A stretch of 64,000 nucleotides of DNA. Source: Ignelater luminosus (Eukaryota; Arthropoda; Insecta; Coleoptera; Elateridae). A program made the translations under genes and the position numbers. Location of the stretch: NCBI GenBank assembly GCA_011009095.1, contig VTPC01002277.1, positions 1 to 64,000 of the forward strand. Reading direction: 5' to 3'. Positions 22,668 to 32,794 of this stretch are shown in pieces (positions within the stretch are counted from its first letter, which is position 1; every line of letters begins with the position of its first letter). The notes beneath the pieces were generated by a model that was not told the DNA's origin, did no database searches, and was given only the letters and a program-made list of their open reading frames with translations.

Positions 22668-23603
22668 ATATACAGGGTGTCTCCAAAAGGTTGGGACATG
22701 GCTTAACTACAGACTCCTGGGATAAAAATAAGAAGATTTAACCCAACTTACCTATATCCAAAATCGTCTAGTTAAGTTGGTACGAGGCGTCAAAGTTTTT
22801 TGAAAAAAAATTAATTTTGCGTATAAAAACAGTAGGTTTTGATCGATTTTTATAATTTTTGGTATGGCATGTTTTGTGACTATATGTCACGTTTCGAGAT
22901 GGTTTTGGCTATCAGTAAGTTGCAAGTGTATTAAACAAGAACGTCGCAGTACAGATTTGTTGATAACTTTTTAGTGCCTAGGCTGAGAACTTTCAATTTT
23001 TTTTCCAAAAAGATACTTTCTTTAGAAACATTTTTGTATTATTTTGAATTTTTTTTTCTTGCATATCTTCCGATCTCTAATAATAAGTAACCAAAGTAAA
23101 AAAAATCTAGTAAGAACAGTACAAGAGTATCTGACTTACTCTGCGAAGCTACAAAATGGTTTTCGGTAGCCAATTGGAAGTAGTTAAGTCCCGTTATACG
23201 AATGCTTCAGCATTGTTTAAATTCAGAAATGGTTGGAGATCAATCACGGAAGAATTCTTTCGCTAGGAAATCTTAATTAATGAACCATATGTAATTTGAG
23301 ACACCTAACTTCCATCTTACCCACAGAAAGTATGTATCACAAATTGAGGATTTTGTTGAGCTCTAACATCAAACTGGCAACAACAGCTCAAAACATTACT
23401 AATGAAGTGTGTTTTATTTGTCTTATCAAAATATCACATTTAAATAGTAGGGTTTTCATATTTCCAATTTCCAAAATTATTACTAATATCAACCTACATA
23501 ATTTAAAGATTGATACCTATTAGGAAATAGTAAGGTTGATCTCCAAGATTCTAGAGACTTACCCAAATGCTCATGTTCCTAAAATAATCGTAACATCATG
23601 TCG
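22668..23603. other. Spacer starting with an orphan CAGGGTGTCTCC element end
   Basis: Immediately right of the foldback element, at 22673, a CAGGGTGTCTCCAAAAGG end follows TA. Similar ends with CCCAAAAG are common at insect TA-targeting elements, but the inverted partner is not in the window. It is probably a truncated element of up to a few hundred bases. No gene. Confidence 0.4.
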
Positions 23604-23638
23604 ACTTACCTGAAAAAGAAAAGAAAAATGCAATTAGA
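23604..23638 (-). other. Candidate recursive-splicing (ratchet) site
   Basis: On the minus strand a CTAAT branch-point-like sequence (23631-23638) leads into a T/C-rich tract (TTTTTCTTTTCTTTTTCAG). This is joined directly to GTAAGT. The acceptor AG (23611-23610) and donor GT (23609-23608) abut with no exon between them. Known recursive splice sites in long insect introns have exactly this form: a strong pyrimidine tract, then AG|GTAAGT. It is on the same strand as, and about 23 kb downstream of, the candidate exon at 46352-46436. Confidence 0.6.
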
Positions 23639-23639
23639 A

Positions 23640-26600
23640 ATGTAAATCTCTCTAAATACAAAGATATCAAAAACCGATTGACTTGATATTCTTTTCTTGC
23701 TTTTCCGTTTTAGAAAACCAAATACATACATAAAGTTATTTCTGTTTTTGTAACAACCATTCTAACTAATAGTTAATAGAATAAAGGCAGAACCTTAGTA
23801 GATCACACGGGAGAAAAATCAAAATTTCCTAGCTTTTCTAAGGTTTTTCATTTGATGACCAAAGTCGTTTTTAGCAGCATCCAATATATTTTTATTTACG
23901 ACTATAGCTTTGTTTACAAGAGTAATCGTTTTGTGAGGTACATAAACGAATAAATAGTTCGGCCTTACGCCTGAAATGTGGCACTGGTATAGAAAATAAC
24001 TACTAATAATAGCTACTAGTAAATATTGTAGGGGTAACAATTTAATATTGAATATTTTTTCTCCTTTTCTAAAATAATTATACCGTTAGATTAATTAAAA
24101 ATCTTAATAATTCATCGCTTTAATTTATATGACACAATAATAAATGTCTTTCCTAATTGCAGTGAGCTTTTATTCCACCGTTGATCGTATAATTAGATTA
24201 GAAAATGTTTTCATGAAAATAACCTTGATACAGGTGCCTTATACACATACATAATTACAAATATTTCGTGTTTACAACTCATATACTACAAAAAAAGCTA
24301 TTTCCTTAATTACCATATGAACATCTAAAAATATAGCAGAACAATAATTCTTTTAAAGGTCTTTCACCTTCAAGGGCCAGAAATAAAAGGAAAAATAAAC
24401 ATAAAGCAATAAAATATTTTTCATACATTAAGACGTCCACATCATTCATTTTTAACACGTTCTATTCGATTTCACGTACATGTCCTTTCCATCTTCTTTG
24501 TATCATCCTTATTTACATGAGTTTTTATAACGAAAAGGTTGTCATGTTTTCCGATTCGTGCTACGCATCAAACGTAACCTTTGTTAAATTTAAAGACCGT
24601 CTTTCAAGTGTGCATAACGAAGAAAATATCAATATAAATGTCGATAAAAACTGATATTCCCATTAATTTCTAAATTCTAATACATACGAGAGTTTACAAC
24701 TTCATTTTTGTTCTTACATCCTCCAGGTTTATAAATAAACCCGTTAGCGAAAATTCTCAGGAAGTAAATAAAATTGTCACCTTCCTATTTATAAATGTAG
24801 TTCAAAGAAAGATATCATAATAATTATTGTACATTTCTTTATAAATATCGATGAGTTTAAAGAAAGCCTTTGGGTAGCCAATTAGTTTTTCCTAAAACAC
24901 TTTTAATAACATAAAGAGCTGCTCATCATAAGAATCAACTAAACTGAGAAAGACTGAAGGTTGTTAGATAGAAAAAAGACTCAGCTTTATTAGAAATGCA
25001 AATACTTAGAAAAAATATACTGAAGTAGGCTAGGACTTATTTTGAGGTGTTAAGTCTGGTCATGGCCTACTTAAGCACTTTTGTTTGCACATTCTATGCA
25101 AAGGTGAATTTTGTTTAAAGAAGTGAGCCCAAATTTACTTGATTCAAGGTGTAAGAATATGTGTAATAGCAGAATCTGACAAAATTCCCCATATTCCTAG
25201 ATAATTGTCAAAAAACCGCCGGTTTGGCAAGAATTCATTTTTTGCGTATTGCACACAGGTAAGTTTTTTGCTGACAAAGCGATAATATTAAGAAAGTCTA
25301 CACGTCACATAAAAACATGACACAATGAAAAACTGAAACGGTATTCTAAGGAGGAAAACGTTGAAACTGGAATTTTTGACAAAATAAACGAATATTAGCG
25401 ATGACGTATAATTTGTGAAACATAAAGTAACCCATCATGCAATGCAAGTGAAGAAAGCTGTGGCAAGAATGTCTTTGTTCACTTTCGGCCAATAGGTTGC
25501 ATTATACGATTAGACAAACCTAATTGAGAATTGTATCGAATACTTGATACAGATCTGAGAAGATAAAGATATCGGCAATTCAATCTAGAAATGTTGAACT
25601 AAATTCAGAAAGCAAGTGAGTGTATTTACGTATTGTACTGCGTATTTCAAGAATTAAACCATTTAAAGTCAATATTTATTGTTAGTTCTTTGGGCTTTCT
25701 TTTGGTATAATTAAATGAATTTTATTTTAAAAGTTCAACAACATTTTCTAATCTAACTGTCTAACTATAACCGTATCGTAATTCTCGTAATCAACGTAAT
25801 ATTATATTATCGGTTTTAAAATTGCTTCAGATGCTGGAGTCACATTTAAATAAAATAAAAGCTTAAGCTCCTTTTTTTTCGTAGGTATTTGGAATGAAAT
25901 TCATACAAATAATGACAGGCAAACTCAAATGATTTTGAATTGCCCATTGAGAATATTCCACGTTTGGAACAAACGTTGTATTAGTAACTAGCAAAATAAG
26001 CATTTCTTGTTTGTAGCTTCATCGCTAGACAGAGTCCCGTTTCGGACTTGAAAATTTAAACAATTATAGTAGATAGGCAAATGGAATTTTGGTTATGTTC
26101 TTAAGAGACAACATGGATAAACTTATAGAGAAAAATTACCAGTTCGAAGCAAAAGAACGTTGTTACACACGTATCAGTTTGCCCCAAATTATAAAATAGG
26201 CAAAATTCTTAAAAAACGCAATCTTTATAGGCTCAAATACTTTTTATTAACAACCAGAAACGGGCACCATATTAAACACATGACACTCGGCAGCCGAAAT
26301 TAATGTTTAAAGGTGACAAACACATCCTGGAACGGTGATCTGATTAGTTCCAAACTTCAGTGATGAAGTTGATATCAGGATGTATAGTTTGTTTCTATAG
26401 TATAGAATTCAGAGTGTGCCTTGACATGATATTTTTGTAATACAGTGTACTTTGAAGTTACGCTAAAAGTTATTAAATAAATGCTTTTAGGTTAAAGATT
26501 TGTCATTTATGTTATCTTTCTAAGTAAACATGAGTTATTAATGTAAGTAGTAATTTTTGTGTTTTTAGGTTATAAACCTGAGTTTGCTGATGTTGCATAC

Positions 26601-27117
26601 TGCAAAAATGAGGTAAAGTTAAAGCTTACTCTGAATTCTACAATATTGAAACTGTGTTGCTAAGGTGGTATAGAAAACAGAGTAATATGTGGAAGCTAAG
26701 CAACCAAATAATGCACGTATGTTTTGTAAAGCAATCTTATCGTGTCAGCAGCATCTTGGGAACGCCAGTTTATTCTTCATTCTGATTAATCTTCATCAAT
26801 TTATTACTTACAATATTAGCTATAGTATATTTCAAAAACCATATACTTACTTAGTTGAAATTATCTTTGGTTTTCTAAGTATGCTACATTATCGACATAG
26901 TGAAAGTCAATAGGGCAAATTCAGTATCAGGTCAATTCAAAGTATTATCATAAAATGAACATTGTTTCTTGAACAATAAGATACAAACATTTTGCGCTTG
27001 TTGGTATCAACGATTCAAAGTGAAAAGTTAAAAATAGCAGATTCCATGAAGATATATTAGAAGTTTTAACAAGAAGTTATTCAATGAGGAATAGAGTGAG
27101 ACATCAGAAGTTGTAGA
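23640..27117. other. No recognisable gene; AT-rich spacer
   Basis: Both strands were read. The open frames are under 80 codons and have no motifs. At 26569-26612 a 44-bp segment lies between a T-rich acceptor-like AG and GTAAAG on the plus strand, but support is too thin for an exon call. At 25259 on the plus strand CACACAG|GTAAGT lacks a strong pyrimidine tract. No paired repeats were found. Confidence 0.45.
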
Positions 27118-27119
27118 TA

Positions 27120-28412
27120 ACACATTGTTCAATAAGTCCCGAGACTAACAACGAAAACAACATTTTTTTTTCAAAAATCATTTTTATTCATCAATATAAT
27201 CTCCTTTTAGAGTGATACAATCTTTCCAACGCCTTTCCAACATTTCTATACCATGTTTATAGAAGGATTTATCCTTTGCTTCAAAATAGGCTTCAGTTTC
27301 GGCAATGACCTCCTCATTGGAGCCAAATGTTTTTCCCTGGAGCATTTTTTTGAGATCAGCAAAGAGCCAGTAGTCGCTGGGGGCTAAATCTGGCGAATAC
27401 GGGGGGTGGGGAAGCAAATCAAAGTCCAACTCGTAGATTTTTGCCATTGTTTTCATGGACTTGTGGCATGGTGCATTGTCTTGCTGAAAAAGGATTTTTT
27501 TCTTCTTCATGTGCGGTCGTTTTGCTGCGATCTCCTCCTTCAAACGTACCAACAAGTCAATATAATAATCACTGTTGATCGATTTACCTTTTTCCAGGTA
27601 GTCAATGAAAATGACGCCATGTGTATCCCAAAAAACAGACGCCATGACTTTGCCAGCAGATTGCTGCGTTTTTGGACGCTTTGGGCGGCTTTCGCCAGCC
27701 ATGCGCCACTCAGATGATTGCCGATTCGACTCCGGAGTGAAATGATGTATCCATGTTTCATCCATGGTCACGTATCGACGCAGGAAATCCTTTTTATTGC
27801 GAGTAAATAGCGATAAACAGCTCTCTGAATCGTCGATTCGTTGCTGTTTTTGTTCCATTGAAAGCAATCGCGGCACCCACTTGGAAAAAACCTTTTTCAT
27901 GCTCAATTTTTCATGAAGGATTGTAAATACGCTTCCAGATGATATCTGTGTCATTTCTGCAATCTCACGGACCTTTACTTTGCGATTTTTCATTACGATT
28001 TTGAATACTTCACTCACATTTTCCGGTGTAACGGCTTCCAAAGGCCTACCCGAACGTTCCGCATCGTTTGTGTCCGTACGACCACGTTTAAACTCAGCAT
28101 ACCAACGACAAATCGTTGATTTGGATGGAGAGGAGTCCGGGTAACGTTTCTCAAGCCATTGCTGGGCTTCTACGGTGTTTTTACCCATTAAAAAACAATG
28201 TTTTATCAACACGCGAAACTCGCTTTGTTCCATTTTTCAAACAAATTACAAAGTGACTTTACTCTAACCTCGATAACTCTGCTGTTTGTGGTCCAATCGA
28301 CGTGAAATTTTTACACGTTTCATGTGAAGGTTCGCACTCTAGGGAAACGTGGCTAGTTTGGTACTACTAGCACAATCTCTGGGTTAGTCTCGGGACTTAT
28401 TGAACGATGTGT
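27120..28412 (-). mobile_element. Complete irritans-type mariner element
   Basis: The 30-bp TIRs match at 29 positions (consensus ACACATCGTTCAATAAGTCC and onwards). TA duplications lie at 27118-27119 and 28413-28414. The 1293-bp size fits a full-length irritans-subfamily mariner. It carries one uninterrupted transposase gene on the minus strand. Intact ends and gene together suggest recent insertion, and possibly current mobility. Confidence 0.96.
27184..28233 (-). CDS. Mariner transposase, irritans subfamily, apparently intact
   Basis: The 349-residue frame from ATG (28233) to stop (27184) has no interruption; Himar1-type enzymes are 348 residues. It would bind the element's TIRs and catalyse cut-and-paste transposition into TA sites in the nucleus. 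Two N-terminal helix-turn-helix regions cover roughly residues 5-60 and 68-110, and a GRP linker (ERSGRP) lies at 59-64. The catalytic triad is D158 (MDETW), D252 (QDNAPCH) and D287 (APSDYW), with 34 residues between the last two. YSPDLAP is intact. The interdomain motif usually written WVPHEL or WVPREL reads WVPRLL (119-124), losing the acidic residue; this could alter assembly or regulation. Overall similarity to Himar1 is high across the whole length. Confidence 0.96.
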   Translation of the reverse strand: MEQSEFRVLIKHCFLMGKNTVEAQQWLEKRYPDSSPSKSTICRWYAEFKRGRTDTNDAERSGRPLEAVTPENVSEVFKIVMKNRKVKVREIAEMTQISSGSVFTILHEKLSMKKVFSKWVPRLLSMEQKQQRIDDSESCLSLFTRNKKDFLRRYVTMDETWIHHFTPESNRQSSEWRMAGESRPKRPKTQQSAGKVMASVFWDTHGVIFIDYLEKGKSINSDYYIDLLVRLKEEIAAKRPHMKKKKILFQQDNAPCHKSMKTMAKIYELDFDLLPHPPYSPDLAPSDYWLFADLKKMLQGKTFGSNEEVIAETEAYFEAKDKSFYKHGIEMLERRWKDCITLKGDYIDE

Positions 28413-28452
28413 TACATGTGATATAAGTAACGCAGGAAAGAAAGTAGAAATA

Positions 28453-28572
28453 GATATACTTCTATTATTGTGCGTAATGTTCAATCTTCAGAAGGTGAAG
28501 CAAATAGAAAGAAGCTGAATTTAGCGTTTCTTATAAGACAATAAATAAAAATAAGAGTTTCTTGATTGTAGA
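28453..28572 (+). repeat. Perfect 120-bp direct repeat, unit 1
   Basis: This 120-bp sequence, beginning GATATACTTCTATTATTGTG, recurs without a single difference at 28814-28933, giving a 361-bp period. The intervening 241 bp is strongly purine-rich (GA and GAAA runs at 28573-28720). Identity implies a recent duplication. Unit 1 starts 40 bp right of the mariner element. Confidence 0.95.
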
Positions 28573-28813
28573 GAGATAGTGAATTGGAAATTAAAGAGAA
28601 GAGGTGGCAAAGCAAAATATGGAGGAAAGAGAAATAGGTAAGGTAAAAATAAAACATAAACAGTGAAACGAAAAGAAAGAAAAAGATGGAAAAGAGAAGT
28701 AGAAGGCAAATAGATTGAACATATGTAAAGATGTTGGAAACAAAGTAAGTGCAGAAGAAACAGAAAAATTAAGGAAGTGAGAAACAGTATAAAAGTGACT
28801 CTTACAGAACTTT

Positions 28814-28933
28814 GATATACTTCTATTATTGTGCGTAATGTTCAATCTTCAGAAGGTGAAGCAAATAGAAAGAAGCTGAATTTAGCGTTTCTTATAAGAC
28901 AATAAATAAAAATAAGAGTTTCTTGATTGTAGA
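28814..28933 (+). repeat. Perfect 120-bp direct repeat, unit 2
   Basis: Identical to 28453-28572 and in the same orientation. The flanks diverge immediately on both sides. Confidence 0.95.
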
Positions 28934-31900
28934 ATGTAGTTGAGGTGCTGCCTTTTGAAAGGTTATATGAAATTTGCCTTAAAGTTTTGTAAGATTCAGG
29001 GTCGGAATTTCCTGAGCACGGCATCGCGAGCAAGCTGGGATATGGAACTACAGCTATCTATGTATACGACAGAGCATGCGGTATAAGTGAAAATTAAAGA
29101 ATACTGAAGAAGGAATTGATTGACGATTTTCTAAGTTCCCTACTAAATTTGCAAAAAAAACTTGCTGTTTATTTTATATCAATGCAAGAGAAATTGTAAT
29201 AAGTACAATCAAGTACTATTATCAGGCGAACCAGCCTTGTTAGTGAACGGTCTAAAATGAAGTGTGTTAAGAAGCGAACATATAACTGGAATCATTGGTA
29301 ATCATTTTGGAAATTGGATGTACCAAAGCAATACATTAAACAGGTGATAGAAAAAATGATATTTACTTATTGACCGCCTCGCAAACTGCATAAGGTGATG
29401 TCCATACTTTTTGTGTAATTTCCTTTGCCCAAAATTTAATGTGTATACGTTTTGGAACAGCTTTATTATTCTAAAGATCAGCGTCTTCTACTCTACTCTA
29501 CTTCTACTATCACGTTTTATTTGTGAATACATTCAATCTGAAAAATCATCAAGTAAAAATGTACTTCAATGAAATACTGTTTGAAGAAAAGATATAATTT
29601 GCGTCAAAACCATTTTTTAGATAAGATCACACTAATATGCACGTGAAGAATTCTTGCTTAGATGATTATCTTAAGGAATAACAGCTTGATGACTAAAGGT
29701 AAATAATATTTTGCTCGTTATACTAATCAAACTGATTGTGCTACTTTGATTTGATAATGATAAAACGGAAACGTCTCAAGGTGACTTCAAGAATTTTCTT
29801 AGAAAAACCAAATATTATTTAGTAATAAATAAACAACAACAAAATACACGAATCACTTCAATCTTTTTTGATCTCTATGGAATACAGAAAGCGAAGACGA
29901 AAAGGGCAAAAGAAAATTGGCTGTTAGTTTCTATGATATATGGCAGTTTCTCCTCATTCTCATCGTCATAAATAAAACTCAGGTTGTAGTATTTTAGTTT
30001 TGAAGCGAACTTTTGTTTGTACAAGACAAAAACAGAGCAATAATTTTTCTAATGGACGAAATATATCACTATCTCCTATATAATAAAAAGGTTCACTGAA
30101 CTTAAAATGTTACACATTCGATGGGATAATGAGTATTATTATTGTTTGGCAGTGTCGTACCTAAAGGACTAGGTTCTAAACGTAGCATTATTTTACTTAA
30201 ACAATCAGGGTCGATTATAATTATCACATTATTGTATTCGTTGTAATAGAAAATAGTTATTTGGATTAATTGATATTTGATTATTACATGAAGTAAAAGA
30301 CAAAGTTAATTTATAACAAGTTTTAATTGATTATTTTGAATCGTTTTTATTACGATCTAGATTACAGACGTTCAAGAATTTAATAACACTATTCAGTTTG
30401 TTTTTAAAGGTTTCTAGAATGAACAAGCTACTTTTTGTTACGTTATTTACAAAAATGGTCCGTCCAGGTATTGAGAATAAACAAGATAATCCAGCATGAA
30501 TAATAAATGCCTTTTTTGTAATACACGTCACGGAATCGATTGGTTTTATAGTATATGTATGTAATTATCATAATTAAGAAAATATCCAAGTCATCATTTA
30601 TAGGTTAATAATGATTAAATTGAGGTATAACAATCGTTACTATATGTAAAAAACATCGTTGAAGAGTTGCATGAATGTTTAATAGATAAAATGAAGAATT
30701 TTAATTAAATTATTTGTAAACAACATAATGGTCTCCATTGAAAAATAAAGTATTTGTTGACGAAAACTCAGTATACATAGAATGTCAAAGTCGTAATTAT
30801 GTAGGAAAAATCTATTACGATAACGTAAACCAGACGCAAAATATATTATATCCAGATTCAGTTAGTTTAAACTCCTCTAACTAGCTTAGAGTGGCTGAAG
30901 TTAATTGAAAAAACGTAAAAATGAATGTAACTTGACGTTTCTTTTATGCAACCAATTAATATAAAGAACCAAAGCACTCAAATTTTACCAGATAAATATT
31001 AACAGAAACGGTTTCAAATGATATCTTTTCCTACAAAGTTATGCTAACTAGTAAGTATAAGAATGTAAATTAAAACGTCGCAGAAACTGATGAAGAGGCG
31101 TTTTGCTTTTAATATACATGGTCTTAGATTCTCATGAACTATGAAAATATGATATCATTACGTGTGTATTTTGTTTCTCTTATCTTGCAAAATATACGCA
31201 AACTTGATTGTACTTTATTCTTTCATGAAAAAAAGCAAAGTAAAATATTTAAGATAGTTCAAAGAACCCAACATAATAAAAAATTCACCATGGGAGAGAT
31301 TGAAGTGAACTAGAGCCTGCTATATTGGCTTGAAATATTAATTCATTTAACACAGTCGAAATTCCAGGATAAATGTCAAAATAACAAGGTAGAAAAAAAG
31401 ATCGTTATAGTGGAACTAAATTATTGACAGACAATTCTAACACTCAATTAGAAGATAATACATCACTTTTCGTTAAGGTATAAGACGCTTTAGTTTATCT
31501 ACCTCTGCCAGTTGTTGTTTTGTTAATTGTTGTCTTTGTTAATTCGATTCCGTCGGGTAAAACACTTTGTTGCTACAAACTAATAAACCCATGCGTCTTT
31601 AAGTTTATCTCCTACGCTGGTCCATTGTTTCAAAGTGCTTCCGGCTCTGAACAGAAACATTATTCTTATCTTTACTTGACACTACACATTCTTACAATTG
31701 CTGTCGGAAGTCTCCCATTACATATTGCAGCATTTCCGAAGGAATCACTATAACTACTTTTTAAGTCTTTCATAGTTCATGGTTCTTGATTGGATGTTAT
31801 TTACCTTACCACCCTTGAGGTATCATTAGAGAAAGCAATCACATTTCGGAGATAATCTCAGTTTTCGTTCGGAATTTTCATTGCTGTTCATGCTGTATGG

Positions 31901-32794
31901 GATGTTATAATTACAGTAAATTGCTTCGGAAAGGTGAAATGCTCAGAAAAAGTAGATATTTGGAGGTATAACATACAAATTCCAACAAGTAACAAAGTTC
32001 TCAGATTTTCAAATATAGAAGTAGATTCTGAGGCAACGGGGGAACAAACTGAAATCGATGAAACTAAACAGTTGTTGGAAAGTTTAAATGTTACATTCAA
32101 TAAAGACACCAAGGAAATTAAAAAAAATTAAGATTGGAACTGAAAACGAACTAAGAAAATTGATAATAGATATATTATTATATTAGATAATATTAAGATT
32201 GAAAGGTGAGAAGGAAAGAAAAAGAAAAACACTCTAGGTATTAAACGATTAGAGCCAAAGAACAGTAAAAATCTGATTACGACCGTGGAGCATTTTGCAA
32301 AATTCAAGTTTAAAACGAAAGTTAAGATTATATAAGATTAACGAGAAAGGAAAGCATACATAACACGACTGCTGCTGATTCAAAAGATATGAAAAAAATT
32401 CAAATTAGTAATATTAAGAATTTGCAAGGAAGAAGAGATGGATTTGGGAAGATAAGAGACAACAGTTACAATTTTGTCCATTCAGAATTTGTTGGCTACA
32501 TGGTGTAGGAATAATTTTATATAAAGAGATCAACACTCACAAAAGATATTTTGATGTCAATGATTACTTTAAAAATCACAGGTGTAAAAAGATAATAGAC
32601 AACCATGGATTAGATTAACGGAATCAGAATGGGGAAATGTTGCTTGAACTGTGGCACGTACAACTTGAAAACAAATGTTTACACAAATATATTACCATAA
32701 AATCATTTGATCGTCATGGATGCCTTTTAATTAAGAAATACAGAAAAAGATAGAACATTTTTAGTACAGTTGATCTGGCTTCAAGAAATGGACA
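28934..32794. other. No recognisable gene; AT-rich spacer
   Basis: A short coding-like stretch follows the repeat on the plus strand (about 28990-29090, including FPEHGIASKLGYGTTAIYVY), but it has stops on both sides and no family assignment. A 65-codon frame at 31934-32131 is rich in Glu and Lys and unassigned. Nothing else is seen on either strand. Confidence 0.4.

Noticed and set aside
25245-25265. Plus-strand CACACAG|GTAAGT as a second ratchet site
   Set aside because: No long pyrimidine tract or branch-point-like sequence, and it is on the opposite strand to the candidate exon.
26569-26612. 44-bp plus-strand micro-exon between a T-rich AG and GTAAAG
   Set aside because: Only 14 codons, an imperfect donor, no neighbouring exon on that strand, and such spacings arise easily in AT-rich DNA.
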